Positions 1 through 9,966 are shown, counted from the stretch's first letter. The stretch is DNA of 64,000 bases from an uncultured Winogradskyella sp. (GCF_947498345.1 NZ_CANMJY010000008.1:1-64000); one strand, 5' to 3'. The notes: a model not told the origin generated them from the sequence alone. Numbers and translations: made by a program.

Positions 1-3000
1 TATCTCTGTTAAACCATCGGGTACTCCATCGTCACAAACCTCTAATACCGTAGGTACTACGACTGTGGGGAGGGGGTGAGCCATAAATTCAACAATACTG
101 CTATTTGAGCATATTCCTGAAGTTACATACTCTATAAAATAGGTCTCACCTGGCGTTCCGTTGGTGACATCTCCTGTATTAGGATCTATAACGGCAGCAT
201 CAACAGGTGCTGGATTAAAACTAAATGTACCGCCTATAGTGCCTGTTATAGTTACCAGACCTCCATCACAAGTTGGCGCTACTGAGAAACTTGCATCGTC
301 AATTGGTAAGGCATTAAAGGTTACTATTTGTGTATCTGAACATACCCCTACTGTAGTGTAGGAAATAGAATAAGAAGCCCCTGGACTACCACCTGTTACT
401 TCACCTGTAGTTACATCAATAACAGCACCATCACCTGGGTCTGGGTTAAAACTAAATGTACCACCTGTAGTACCTGTGATTGTCGCTGTACCACCATCAC
501 AAGTTGGTGTTATTGTAAAAGATGCATCATCCGAGGTAAGTACAGTCACATTTTGTGTTGATGATTGTGGACAATTGCCTGCTGTGGTATATTCTACCGT
601 ATAAGTCGTACCTGAAACGCCATTGGTTATCGTCCCCGTAGCTGGATCTATTGTCGCACCATCCCCTAAATCAGGATTTAAAACAAATGTACCGCCTGCA
701 TCACCTGTTATTATTGCTGTCGCTCCGTCACATGTCGCTGTTAATGTAAAACCTGGGTCATCTAATGTTAATACTGTTAAAACCTGAGTGCTTGATGCAG
801 GACATGTGCCTGAGGTAAGATACTCTATCGTATAACTATCACCTGGGGTTGCATTGGTAACCTCACCTGTAGTAGGGTCTATAACTGCCCCATCTGTTGG
901 AACAGGATTAAAACTAAAGATACCTCCTGTATCACCTGTTATTGTGACTGTACCACCATCACAGGTAGGTGTTACTGTGAATGATGGGTTGTCAATATCA
1001 ATGACATTAAAAGTTTGAGCATTTGTTGAAGGACACACACCATTTGTAGTATACTCAATTGTATAGGTTGCACCAGAAGTACCACCAGTAACTAAGCCCG
1101 TATTAGGGTCAATTACCGCACCATCAGTTGGTGCAGGGTTAAATGTAAATGTCCCGCCTGCTACTCCAGTTACGTTTACAGTAGCTCCATCACAAGTTGG
1201 TGTTACAGTAAAAGACGCATCATCTCTTGGGTTAACTACAAGGTTAAATAAAGGGTTTGCAGTAGCATTGTAACAATTAGAATCTCCAGCACTTTCGACT
1301 CTAACATAAATTGGTTCAGGATTTATACTATTAGTGTATAAATTTGGGAGTACTCCCGTACCAACATCAGCATCAGCAAAACTTAAATGATAAGTAACAT
1401 TAAAATCTGTAGCTGCTTGTGATCCTAAAATCCCTAATGTTTGTAAGCTTAAATCAAACTCCTCAAAGCCATCGTTAGAAGGGTCATCGCATAATACTAA
1501 ATCTGGCACAGCATTAATATCTGGTTGCCCCGCGACATTTAATGTAAATGAAAGTACTTCGTAGCAATTAGAATTTAAATATTCTACTCTTATATATATG
1601 ATTTCACCATCAGTACCTGAGTAATTATTCAACCCAGCAATGGCTCCTGTATCTGCATCTGCATCTGCTAATGAATTATGGTAGGTCACTACCATATCAG
1701 CAGGAATCGTTGAGCTGGCTAATACAACAGCTGTATTTGTTTCTAAATCAAAAATATAGGGAGGCATACCTGTATCGCACACAAATAAATTACTTGGTGT
1801 TTCCGTCACAATTTCTGGCAGTACATCTATACACACTTCTTCAGTGTACTCACAACCAAAATCATCCGTAACCCTATATGTATAACAATATTGACCTGCA
1901 TCTGGTGGCGTTACCGTAATAATATTACCTGCTGTATTTGTAATCGTAGGATCAGCATCCCAAGCTTCATTATCTATAATAGGAGTAAACGATAGCTCAG
2001 GAGGTTGAATTGTAGGATCAAAATTTAAAAACCATTCAAAAATATAACCATTATCAATAGCTAAATTGTCAACAATTCTAATACACCAATCGCCATTCAA
2101 AGGACTTCCAACAAGACCATTAAAATCTTCGAAAGGTAAATATGTTCCTGGAACCCATGAATTACCAGGAGGGTTTGTACCATTAGTTTCGGTAGGAGCA
2201 TTAGCTAATAATACCGCTGCACTCATAGAAAAACAATACAACTCACCTGTTCCAGGTGTATTAGTTCCGTCATCGTTTGCACCACCAAAATATGTACCGC
2301 CTCCTGCTTGATCAAATAATCGTACTTCCTGTCCATTAGGGCTTTGAATAAAAATATCTAAATCCCCAGAAAACGAGTGCTCCATATTAACACATACCTC
2401 AATTAGCTGATTAGGGTCTGTAAGTGTTTGCATAGAATCAAAACAATCTACAGTAATACATGTCTCATATTGAGCACCTGAACCATCAGGCAAAAAGGTA
2501 GTTCCACTAACTGGCGGTGTACAATCATTTATAAAAGGTACTGGATTTACTATACCTTCAATAGTGGTTGACTCACCGAAACATATAGTAGATTCAGCAG
2601 CAGCAGTACCAGTAAAGTCTGGTTCTGTAGCCACTTGAATAACCTGATTTATTAAATTGGTATTTGAGCACCCATCAGGATCTATGGATGTATTTGTATC
2701 ACGTATATTTAAGTTAACAATATATACACCAGGATCAGGGTATGAAAATGTAGCAGTTTGTCCAGCTACGGTATTACCATCACCTAAATCCCATTCGTAA
2801 GTAGCGCCTGTACCATCAATTTCAAAAATTCCACTTCCATTTAGTGTAATCTCTTCATTAGGGCATACTCGAATATAACCATCACCATTGGGAACAGGCG
2901 AGGAAGAATCTATTTGAGAATTTATAACTTGACAGGGCGTTCTACATGAAATGTCTGCAGCCCAGCCTGTAGAATTACCAGTACCGTTTGAAGTAAACTC

Positions 3001-3357
3001 TAGTGTAAGACATCCACTTGTATTGGCTTCAGTTGCAGATACAAAACCTGGGCTAGTTACTCCTGAAAATTGACCAAATGCTTCTGCAGGATCATTAGTA
3101 TCACTATTATAAATGGTTAAAACATCAGCGTTAAGCTGTGTTGTAAATTCAGTAAAATCTAATTGAACTCTTTGTCCTGGGTTCTCAGGACATATAGTAA
3201 GAATGAAAGTTTCGTCGTTGCCATAATTTCCAAACTCTCCTCCCGAATCGTACAAAACACCACCACATTGATTAAACGTTCCATTTTGCATACTGATATC
3301 TTGTGCTATCAATACCGATGAAAATACTATTGAAATTATTGTAAATAAATTCTTCAT
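1..3357 (-). CDS. Large multidomain secreted adhesin-like protein, C-terminus outside the window
   Basis: The frame is open from an ATG at 3357 to the left edge (1119 codons, no stop), so the C-terminus is missing. A signal peptide (about residues 1-19) is followed by a CUB-like domain to about 140, a PKD-like domain (motif WDLGDG, about 180-250), a proprotein-convertase P-type domain (motifs SGDLDIFIQSP and GDWCIRI, about 300-450) and an Ig-like stretch to about 510. Two 'CDD/CDT...FDL...VTYH...YTN...VRVE' modules follow (about 515-710), then five 77-residue repeats and the start of another CDD module. Residues 1-510 closely resemble the protein encoded at 7933-9966. This architecture is typical of flavobacterial cell-surface proteins exported by T9SS; the sorting domain would lie beyond the edge. 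The ligand is unknown. Confidence 0.9.
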   Translation of the reverse strand, partial: MKNLFTIISIVFSSVLIAQDISMQNGTFNQCGGVLYDSGGEFGNYGNDETFILTICPENPGQRVQLDFTEFTTQLNADVLTIYNSDTNDPAEAFGQFSGVTSPGFVSATEANTSGCLTLEFTSNGTGNSTGWAADISCRTPCQVINSQIDSSSPVPNGDGYIRVCPNEEITLNGSGIFEIDGTGATYEWDLGDGNTVAGQTATFSYPDPGVYIVNLNIRDTNTSIDPDGCSNTNLINQVIQVATEPDFTGTAAAESTICFGESTTIEGIVNPVPFINDCTPPVSGTTFLPDGSGAQYETCITVDCFDSMQTLTDPNQLIEVCVNMEHSFSGDLDIFIQSPNGQEVRLFDQAGGGTYFGGANDDGTNTPGTGELYCFSMSAAVLLANAPTETNGTNPPGNSWVPGTYLPFEDFNGLVGSPLNGDWCIRIVDNLAIDNGYIFEWFLNFDPTIQPPELSFTPIIDNEAWDADPTITNTAGNIITVTPPDAGQYCYTYRVTDDFGCEYTEEVCIDVLPEIVTETPSNLFVCDTGMPPYIFDLETNTAVVLASSTIPADMVVTYHNSLADADADTGAIAGLNNYSGTDGEIIYIRVEYLNSNCYEVLSFTLNVAGQPDINAVPDLVLCDDPSNDGFEEFDLSLQTLGILGSQAATDFNVTYHLSFADADVGTGVLPNLYTNSINPEPIYVRVESAGDSNCYNATANPLFNLVVNPRDDASFTVTPTCDGATVNVTGVAGGTFTFNPAPTDGAVIDPNTGLVTGGTSGATYTIEYTTNGVCPSTNAQTFNVIDIDNPSFTVTPTCDGGTVTITGDTGGIFSFNPVPTDGAVIDPTTGEVTNATPGDSYTIEYLTSGTCPASSTQVLTVLTLDDPGFTLTATCDGATAIITGDAGGTFVLNPDLGDGATIDPATGTITNGVSGTTYTVEYTTAGNCPQSSTQNVTVLTSDDASFTITPTCDGGTATITGTTGGTFSFNPDPGDGAVIDVTTGEVTGGSPGASYSISYTTVGVCSDTQIVTFNALPIDDASFSVAPTCDGGLVTITGTIGGTFSFNPAPVDAAVIDPNTGDVTNGTPGETYFIEYVTSGICSNSSIVEFMAHPLPTVVVPTVLEVCDDGVPDGLTEI
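70..1224 (-). repeat. Five tandem 231-bp coding repeats (77 residues each)
   Basis: The codon for the conserved Cys of the motif PTCDG (TCDG in one unit) falls at 1192-1194, 961-963, 730-732, 499-501 and 268-270, exactly 231 bp apart each time. Each unit also carries GGTFSFNP-like and AVIDP.TG.VT motifs and a Y(T/S)(T/S)xGxC motif. Units are clearly related but not identical, so they are diverged Ig/PKD-like beta-sandwich repeats within the adhesin and not recent copies. Confidence 0.92.
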
Positions 3358-3367
3358 GCTTAAGTTT

Positions 3368-3829
3368 TTATTGATATTGAGATTTGATGATGATATAATA
3401 ATTAGTGCCATCAACTTGGTACATTGAGGCATTTATAGAATGAAATTCAAAATTATACTTTAAAGGATTAAAAGTATTTGGATTAAATTCAGTATCTCGT
3501 TTTAAATCTGAGACAAAACTGGTAAATAGAGGGATTTCAGATAGTTTTGGGCAAACTTTTCTTTCGTTCTCATCAGTTATTTGTTTAATTACAACCCTAT
3601 TCCTAAGAAGTTGTTTCATACTTTTTAACTGAAATGGTTTACTAAAAACATACTTCTCTGCATGTTCACCATATACTTCTGTAATCTGGGCTCGTTCTTT
3701 TGAACTAAGTGGTAGTTTAACATTATCATTAAACTTTGCCAAAGGTAGAGGTTGCTTTTGTTTTGTTTGTTGCCCAAATACAGACATAGGCAATAGTAAT
3801 ACAACAAGAATAGTTAGTAATTTGTTCAT
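3368..3829 (-). CDS. Small exported protein of unknown function
   Basis: 153 residues with a signal peptide (MNKLLTILVVLLLPMSVFG then QQ) and a mature part of about 130 residues rich in Lys, Gln and Phe. I recognise no family. It lies 10 bp upstream (in its own direction) of the large adhesin gene, so the two are probably co-transcribed and it may be a periplasmic or surface partner of that protein; this is inference from position only. The open frame, clean signal peptide and tight spacing make it a real gene. Confidence 0.75.
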   Translation of the reverse strand: MNKLLTILVVLLLPMSVFGQQTKQKQPLPLAKFNDNVKLPLSSKERAQITEVYGEHAEKYVFSKPFQLKSMKQLLRNRVVIKQITDENERKVCPKLSEIPLFTSFVSDLKRDTEFNPNTFNPLKYNFEFHSINASMYQVDGTNYYIIIKSQYQ

Positions 3830-3980
3830 AGCTTAACCGTAATTTTTAAAGTTTCGAAAATTAAGAAAATTTTGGTAAAACCGCTGTTAATTCGTCAATG
3901 TAATTAGCATTTTAACGGTTTTACACATATAACAAGTTCATTTATAAATCTCCTACCCCTTACATGCTATTTTTATTACG

Positions 3981-3988
3981 TATCTTTG
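3981..3988 (+). promoter_or_regulatory. Bacteroidota -7 element upstream of folE
   Basis: TATCTTTG matches TAnnTTTG and lies 40 bp upstream of the folE ATG. No TTG is seen at the usual -33 distance. Confidence 0.6.
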
Positions 3989-4028
3989 CGCTTTGATTTT
4001 TAGAATTTGATTCATAATTTTTATTATA

Positions 4029-4706
4029 ATGAAAATCGATAGTGATTTTAATGATATAGATGCTTTAGGTGATGACCATATTGGTTCTGCAAGTGATACA
4101 CCTTTAAGGGATGATGCTTTTAAACTAACTAATAGCGAAAAAGTAGAAATTATACAAGATGATGTGAGACACATCATGGAAACTTTGGGACTTGATCTTA
4201 ATGATGATAGCCTTAATGGCACACCAAATCGTGTCGCTAAGATGTTTGTAAATGAAATTTTTGGCGGTTTAGACCCTAATAAAAAGCCAAATGCTTCAAC
4301 CTTTGAGAATAAGTACAAGTATGGTGAAATGTTGGTGGAAAAAAATATTACAGTGTATTCTACTTGTGAGCATCACTTATTACCTATTGTAGGCCGTGCC
4401 CACGTAGCTTATATTTCTAATGGTACAGTAGTAGGCTTATCTAAAATGAATCGTATTGTAGATTATTTTGCTAAACGTCCTCAAGTGCAGGAACGTTTAA
4501 CGATTCAGATTGTAAAAGAACTTCAAAGTGTATTGAATACTGAAGATGTTGCCTGTGTCATTGACGCTAAACATTTGTGTGTTAATTCTCGTGGAATTAG
4601 AGATATTGAAAGTAGTACTGTAACCTCGGAATTTGGCGGGAAATTCAAAGAAAAAGAAACACGAAGAGAATTTTTAGATTACATTCAATTAGACACTCAA
4701 TTTTAA
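4029..4706 (+). CDS. folE: GTP cyclohydrolase I
   Basis: Converts GTP to 7,8-dihydroneopterin triphosphate, the first step of tetrahydrofolate and pterin synthesis, in the cytoplasm. The 225-residue protein has the family core: STCEHHLLP (zinc ligands Cys113 and His116 by analogy), VGLSKMNRIVDYFAKRPQVQERLT, and the third zinc ligand Cys184 in KHLCVNSRGI, with C-terminal TVTSEFGG. The N-terminal 35 residues are acidic and variable, as usual in the family. It is the first gene of a plus-strand block of core genes lying between two paralogous adhesin genes. Confidence 0.97.
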   Translation: MKIDSDFNDIDALGDDHIGSASDTPLRDDAFKLTNSEKVEIIQDDVRHIMETLGLDLNDDSLNGTPNRVAKMFVNEIFGGLDPNKKPNASTFENKYKYGEMLVEKNITVYSTCEHHLLPIVGRAHVAYISNGTVVGLSKMNRIVDYFAKRPQVQERLTIQIVKELQSVLNTEDVACVIDAKHLCVNSRGIRDIESSTVTSEFGGKFKEKETRREFLDYIQLDTQF

Positions 4707-4760
4707 TTTTATTTTCTCAGACTAGTATTAATTTTATTTTAGATTTTTCATATTTACAAT

Positions 4761-6245
4761 ATGCCATTATACAACGATCAAACCCTAAGGATATACAACT
4801 CACTTTCTGGCGAAAAAGAAGTTTTTAAACCTATAAGCGATGGCTATGTTGGTATGTATGTTTGCGGCCCTACCGTATACAGCAATGTACATTTAGGTAA
4901 CGTAAGAACCTTTATGTCTTTTGATATGATTTTTCGTTACTTTAAGCATTTAGGGTATAAAGTACGGTATGTGCGTAATATTACCGATGCTGGTCATTTA
5001 GAAAATGATGGTGATGTTGGAGAAGATAAAATAACTAAAAAAGCTAAGTTAGAAGCCATAGAACCGATGGAAATTGTACAACGCTATACTGTAGATTTTC
5101 ACAATGTATTAAATACTTTTAATTTTTTACCGCCAAGCATTGAACCAACTGCAACAGGTCATATCATTGAACAAATAGAGCTTATTGAAACTATTATTGA
5201 GAATGGATTTGCTTATGTTACTAATGGCTCAGTATATTTTGATGTGCATAAATACAACACATCTAATACTTATGGCATTTTAAGTAAGCGAAAACTTGAA
5301 GACCTAATACACAATACACGTTCATTAGACGGACAGAGTGATAAAAAGAATCCTCAAGATTTTGCCCTTTGGAAAAAGGCAGAACCTACACACATTATGC
5401 GATGGCCTTCTCCATGGAGTGACGGTTTCCCTGGCTGGCATTTAGAATGTACGGCTATGAGCACAAAGTATCTTGGTGAACGTTTTGATATCCATGGTGG
5501 TGGAATGGATTTAAAATTTCCTCATCACGAATGTGAAATTGCACAAAACCAAGCTGCTAAGGGAAAAGACCCTGTGAAATATTGGATGCATGCTAATATG
5601 CTTGAGCTTAATGGTGCCCGAATGAGTAAATCAACCGGTAATTATATTAACCCTGCAGAATTATTATCTGGTGACAATGATAAAATGTCTAAAGGTTATA
5701 ATCCTATGGTTGTTCGTTTTTTTATGATGCAGGCCTCGTACAAAAGTATTTTAGATTTGACTGATGCAGGATTAAAAGCAGCTGAAAAAGGTTTTAATAG
5801 ATTAATGGATTCTATTAATCTAATTGAAAAATTAAAAACTAGTGATTATACTTCGTCTTTTGATGTTAATGTATGGAAACAGAAATGCTATGACGCCATG
5901 AATGACGATTTTAATACTCCAATTTTAATCGCCACACTTTTTGATGCTGCTAAATTTATTAACCAAGTTAAAGACGAAAGTGCTAGTATAACTAAAGAAG
6001 ATTTAGAATTGCTAAAGCAAACCATAGAGACCTTTACTTTTGACATTTTAGGTTTGGTTAATGTCTCAAAAGAAAATTTCGGGACTGATAAATTATCTGG
6101 TGCTGTAGAAATTTTAATTAACCTTAGAAAAGAAGCAAGGTTAAATAAAGATTTTGCTTTATCTGATAAAATCAGGGATGAGCTAGCTGAAGTTGGTATT
6201 CAATTAAATGATAGTAGGGAAGGCACAACATTTACGACGAATTAG
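4761..6245 (+). CDS. cysS: Cysteine--tRNA ligase
   Basis: Class I aminoacyl-tRNA synthetase that charges tRNA-Cys. 494 residues, normal length. The HIGH-type signature is [13 protein letters not shown] (about 35-47), the catalytic loop is RMSKS (287-291), and the zinc site is formed by Cys35, Cys230 (GWHLEC), His255 and Glu259 (FPHHECE). The C-terminal helical DALR-like region ends at the stop. It follows folE by 54 bp in the same direction, so the two could share a transcript. Confidence 0.97.
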   Translation: MPLYNDQTLRIYNSLSGEKEVFKPISDGYVGMYVCGPTVYSNVHLGNVRTFMSFDMIFRYFKHLGYKVRYVRNITDAGHLENDGDVGEDKITKKAKLEAIEPMEIVQRYTVDFHNVLNTFNFLPPSIEPTATGHIIEQIELIETIIENGFAYVTNGSVYFDVHKYNTSNTYGILSKRKLEDLIHNTRSLDGQSDKKNPQDFALWKKAEPTHIMRWPSPWSDGFPGWHLECTAMSTKYLGERFDIHGGGMDLKFPHHECEIAQNQAAKGKDPVKYWMHANMLELNGARMSKSTGNYINPAELLSGDNDKMSKGYNPMVVRFFMMQASYKSILDLTDAGLKAAEKGFNRLMDSINLIEKLKTSDYTSSFDVNVWKQKCYDAMNDDFNTPILIATLFDAAKFINQVKDESASITKEDLELLKQTIETFTFDILGLVNVSKENFGTDKLSGAVEILINLRKEARLNKDFALSDKIRDELAEVGIQLNDSREGTTFTTN

Positions 6246-6290
6246 AAGCCAACCCTAAAACCCTATGCTAAGGAAGATTTTACCATTGCT

Positions 6291-6524
6291 ATGAAAAAAA
6301 TTCTGATTGCGCCTTTTCTATTTTTAATTAAAGTCTATCAAACCTTAATTTCCCCAATTACTCCAGCAACATGTAGATATGAACCCACTTGTTCACATTA
6401 TACAAAAGAAGCCTTGGAGGTACATGGGCTTTTTAAAGGTGGAAAATTGGCTGTAAAACGTATTTTTAGCTGTCATCCCTTCGGCGGAAAGGGTTATGAT
6501 CCGGTTCCTCCAAAAGAAGATTAA
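6291..6524 (+). CDS. yidD: Membrane protein insertion efficiency factor YidD
   Basis: 77-residue membrane-associated protein of the YidD (DUF37) family, which in other bacteria aids YidC/Sec-dependent insertion of inner-membrane proteins. It shows the family cysteine pattern [11 protein letters not shown] (Cys28, Cys34) and [14 protein letters not shown] (Cys61), after an N-terminal amphipathic helix. It sits 45 bp after cysS and 67 bp before lgt, in a block that deals with translation and membrane biogenesis. Confidence 0.93.
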   Translation: MKKILIAPFLFLIKVYQTLISPITPATCRYEPTCSHYTKEALEVHGLFKGGKLAVKRIFSCHPFGGKGYDPVPPKED

Positions 6525-6591
6525 TATTACGTTAATCTCAATTTCAATCATATTCAAAATATTATATTTACAGCATAAATAGAATATATAT

Positions 6592-7416
6592 ATGCATCTA
6601 TTAAAAATATACTGGGATCCTATAAAGTCTATTGATTTAGGTTTTTTTGAACTTCATTTCTACAGTGTTATGTGGATTGTAGCCTTTGTTTTAGGCTTTC
6701 AAGTTATAAAGCGTGTTTGGAAAAACGAAAGAGAATCTAATGACTCTTTAGATTCTTTATTTATATATTCTGTTATAGGAATTATGTTAGGTGCAAGATT
6801 GGGGCATGTAATCTTTTATCAATCAGAATTAATCTCAGAAGATTTCTTTAGTATCTTTTTGCCTTTTAGTTTTAAAGACGGTATACGGTTTACAGGTTTT
6901 CAAGGGTTGGCAAGTCATGGAGCTGCTATTGGTATGATTATTTCAATGTACCTATACAATAAAAAAGTCTTGAAAAAATCTGTGATGTGGATTTTAGATC
7001 GCGTTGTAATACCTGTAGCTTTAGGTGCTGTGTTTGTTAGAATAGGTAACTTTATCAATTCAGAAATTATTGGTAAATATACGGGTAGCGATTTTGGTGT
7101 CGTCTTTAGACAATTGAGTGAAACAGAACCTAGACATCCTGCACAATTGTATGAAGCATTCTGTTATATTTTTGTGTTTTTAATCCTTTTATATTTCTAT
7201 TGGAAAACTAAAAAATCTGAACAGCAAGGCTTTTTATTTGGATTGTTTCTTGTTTTACTTTGGACTGTTAGATTCTTTGTAGAATATGTAAAAGAAGCTC
7301 AAAATATTGAACGCGCAGATTGGTTGCTAAATACAGGTCAGTTATTAAGTATTCCTTTTATCTTAATTGGTTTGTATTTTATGTTTTTATATAAACCAAA
7401 AACCGAATTGAGTTAA
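6592..7416 (+). CDS. lgt: Prolipoprotein diacylglyceryl transferase
   Basis: Inner-membrane enzyme that moves diacylglycerol from phosphatidylglycerol to the lipobox cysteine of prolipoproteins. 274 residues with about seven membrane segments. Family motifs are HGAAIG (109-114), the signature VRIGNFINSEIIG (149-161, with Arg150) and RHPAQLYE (181-188). Its stop shares a base with the start of the next gene (TAATG), so it is translationally coupled to the DUF192 lipoprotein, itself a substrate class of this enzyme. Confidence 0.96.
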   Translation: MHLLKIYWDPIKSIDLGFFELHFYSVMWIVAFVLGFQVIKRVWKNERESNDSLDSLFIYSVIGIMLGARLGHVIFYQSELISEDFFSIFLPFSFKDGIRFTGFQGLASHGAAIGMIISMYLYNKKVLKKSVMWILDRVVIPVALGAVFVRIGNFINSEIIGKYTGSDFGVVFRQLSETEPRHPAQLYEAFCYIFVFLILLYFYWKTKKSEQQGFLFGLFLVLLWTVRFFVEYVKEAQNIERADWLLNTGQLLSIPFILIGLYFMFLYKPKTELS

Positions 7417-7916
7417 TGCAGTTAAAAGCTATATTAAGGTATCCTTTATTATTTATTACTCTTGCAACACTTTTTGGTTGTAATGAGAGTAAAACTAATA
7501 AAACTGAAGATAAAGTCATTGTCAGTTTTAAAAAGGAAGGTGTATTACATCTTAAAAAAGCAGAATCGGATTCTATTATTAAAACTTTAGATATTGAAAT
7601 AGCAGATAATGATTATGAGACTCAAACTGGTTTAATGTACAGAACCCAACTAAAGACTAACCATGGTATGCTATTTATATTTCCAGATATGGATTATAGA
7701 AGTTTCTATATGAAGAATACTAAAATTCCTTTAGATATTATTTATATAGACGAAAACTATAAAATTGTAAGTTTTCAAAAGAATGCAAAACCTTTTAACG
7801 AGGCGTCTCTCCCTTCTGAAGCTCCTGCCCAATATGTATTAGAAATCAATGCCGGGCTTTGTGATGAATGGCAGTTAGAAATAGGTGACCGAATTGCGTT
7901 TCTGACTTTAGAGTAA
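7416..7916 (+). CDS. DUF192 family lipoprotein
   Basis: 166 residues with a lipoprotein signal (lipobox LFGC, Cys22) followed by a DUF192 domain (about 50-165): GLMYRTQL, GMLFIFP and FYMKNTKIPLDIIYID are the family's conserved blocks. DUF192 proteins are small exported beta-barrel-like proteins of unclear biochemical role. Its ATG overlaps the lgt stop. The product should be anchored in the envelope after modification by the neighbouring Lgt. Confidence 0.9.
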   Translation: MQLKAILRYPLLFITLATLFGCNESKTNKTEDKVIVSFKKEGVLHLKKAESDSIIKTLDIEIADNDYETQTGLMYRTQLKTNHGMLFIFPDMDYRSFYMKNTKIPLDIIYIDENYKIVSFQKNAKPFNEASLPSEAPAQYVLEINAGLCDEWQLEIGDRIAFLTLE

Positions 7917-7926
7917 TCTAAAATTA

Positions 7927-7954
7927 ATCATTCTATTTTTTAATGATCTTTTTT
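7927..7954 (+). terminator. Weak AT-rich hairpin after the DUF192 gene
   Basis: A 6-bp stem (ATCATT/AATGAT) with a 9-nt loop is followed by CTTTTTTA. It overlaps the 3' end of the convergent gene that ends at 7933. The stem is short, so this is tentative. Confidence 0.35.
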
Positions 7955-9966
7955 ATGGTTTTTAGACCTATATCTTCATTGTAGATTTCTAAAAAATAAT
8001 ATGCATCTTCCAGTTCATCAATTGAACTTATTGTGATTAGATTATTAGTATTAGAATAAGTTTCCTGAAAAACTAATCGACCGCTTAAATCATAAATATT
8101 CACATTTAAGTTTCTACCCAACATTGCTTCTGGCATATCAATTTTTATTAAACTTGTAAATGGATTCGGCAATACTTTTATTTGGTTAGTATTAACATCA
8201 ACTATACTAAGAAGGTTTCCATCTACTCCATCACAATTTTCATCGATTCCATTACCTTCAGAATCACTAGCATCAGGATTTATTTGATTATTTGAATCGT
8301 TACAATCTAAACCATTAGTAACATACCCAAAAGGCGGATTATCAGAACAATCCTCGATAGTATTATCGGAATCACCATAGCCGTCACCATCTAAATCTTC
8401 GTAAAATGTTGTAGGTGGTTGACCTTCAGCTGTCATTATTACGCATACCTCCTGAGTATATTCACAACCAAATTCATCTATGGTTCTAAATGTGTAACAA
8501 TGTTCACCCGCAAAAGATGGTGCAACAGTAATGCTATTACCATTTACTTCAGTAATACTTGGATTAGAATCCCAACTTTGAGAAGCAAAAGTAGGGACAT
8601 ACTCAAAATCTTCTTGTGGTACACTAGAATCAAAATTGAGCTCCCATGAAAAAATATAACCATTATCTATGCCTAGGTTATCTATAATTCTAATGCACCA
8701 TTCACCATTTAATGGACTACCTATTAATGCATTAAAACTTTCATAAGGAAGATAAGTTCCAGGCACCCAGGAATCACTCGGTGGATTGATTCCATTTATT
8801 TCTGTAGGTGCATCAGCTAATAATGTAGTAGCACTCATGGAAAAACAATAATCTTCACCTTCACCTGGCGTAAGCGATTCATCGTCATTTGCACCACCAA
8901 AATATGTACCACCTCCAGCTTGATCAAACAATTTAATCTCTTGACCACTAGGACTTTGTATATAAATATCTAAGTCCCCAGAATAAGAGTGCTCAATGTT
9001 CATACAAATATCTAGTATTTGCGAAACATCTGTTAATACAGCATCATCCTCAAAACAAGTAACATTTATGCATGTACTATATGCCACTCCGCTTCCATCT
9101 GGTAAAAATGTTTCTTCACTTTCTGGTGGTGGACAATTATAAAATAGCAACAAAGGTGTAACAACACCTTCTATTGTAGTTGTATCACCAAAGCATAATG
9201 TACTATCAACTGCTTGAGTACCTGTAAAATCTGGTCGCCCAGAAACTCTAATAATTTGATTTATTGTATTTGTATTAGGACAACCATACATAAAATTATC
9301 CATGTTAGCATCTCTAATATCTAAGTTTACTAAATATACTCCAGGTTGATTATATGAAATACTAACATTCTCACCTGATGCCGTATTTCCGTCTCCTAAA
9401 TCCCATGTATAGCTGGCACCAGTTCCGTCAACTTCAAAAATTCCGCTTCCATTTAAATTTATGATATCATCAACACAAACTTCAATTATCCCTTCAGCAT
9501 TATCTACAGGCATTGTTGAATTTAAAACTGCTGTTATATCTTGGCATGGAGTTGCACAAGAAATATTAGCAGACCATCCTGCAGCATTTCCAGAGTCATT
9601 AGAAGTAAATTCTATAGTAAGACAGCCCGTAGGGTTATCAAAACTTGCAAAGGCTAATCCAGGCGATACTGCTCCAGAAAATATACCAATAAGGTCTGCT
9701 GTTGTATCATCTCCATCATAAACAGCCATTATATCGGTATCAAGTTGAATTAAAAAATCTTGAAATTCTAACCTAACACGCTGACCAGCTTCTTCAAGGC
9801 AAATTGTTAAGATATAGCTTTCGTTATCACTATAATTAGAAAATTCACCACCTGAATCATAGAATATCCCTGAACAAGTAGTAATAGTACCATTTTGCAT
9901 TAGCACATCCTGACTATAACAATAAGTAAACACAAATGAGAATACAAAGAGTAATACTTTTTTCAT
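7933..9966 (-). CDS. Secreted multidomain protein with P-domain, MopE-like motif and T9SS type A sorting domain
   Basis: 677 residues. Signal peptide to about 18, CUB-like domain (about 20-135), PKD-like domain (motif WDLGDGNT, about 150-245), proprotein-convertase P-type domain (SGDLDIYIQSP ... GEWCIRIIDNLG, about 290-440), Ig-like stretch to about 510, then an Asp-rich MopE-type metal-binding motif (FYEDLDGDGYGD ... LDCNDSNNQINPDA ... DENCDG, about 515-575). It ends in a T9SS type A sorting domain (VLPNPFTSLIKI ... YDLSGRLV ... KKIIKK, about 590-677), so it is predicted to cross the outer membrane by type IX secretion. Residues 1-510 are paralogous to the protein starting at 3357. Its ligand is unknown. 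Confidence 0.93.
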   Translation of the reverse strand: MKKVLLFVFSFVFTYCYSQDVLMQNGTITTCSGIFYDSGGEFSNYSDNESYILTICLEEAGQRVRLEFQDFLIQLDTDIMAVYDGDDTTADLIGIFSGAVSPGLAFASFDNPTGCLTIEFTSNDSGNAAGWSANISCATPCQDITAVLNSTMPVDNAEGIIEVCVDDIINLNGSGIFEVDGTGASYTWDLGDGNTASGENVSISYNQPGVYLVNLDIRDANMDNFMYGCPNTNTINQIIRVSGRPDFTGTQAVDSTLCFGDTTTIEGVVTPLLLFYNCPPPESEETFLPDGSGVAYSTCINVTCFEDDAVLTDVSQILDICMNIEHSYSGDLDIYIQSPSGQEIKLFDQAGGGTYFGGANDDESLTPGEGEDYCFSMSATTLLADAPTEINGINPPSDSWVPGTYLPYESFNALIGSPLNGEWCIRIIDNLGIDNGYIFSWELNFDSSVPQEDFEYVPTFASQSWDSNPSITEVNGNSITVAPSFAGEHCYTFRTIDEFGCEYTQEVCVIMTAEGQPPTTFYEDLDGDGYGDSDNTIEDCSDNPPFGYVTNGLDCNDSNNQINPDASDSEGNGIDENCDGVDGNLLSIVDVNTNQIKVLPNPFTSLIKIDMPEAMLGRNLNVNIYDLSGRLVFQETYSNTNNLITISSIDELEDAYYFLEIYNEDIGLKTIKKIIKK

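Noticed and set aside
70..1224. Regular direct repeats as a CRISPR or satellite array
   Set aside because: They are 231-bp units in one open frame coding for a beta-rich 77-residue module, with no spacers.
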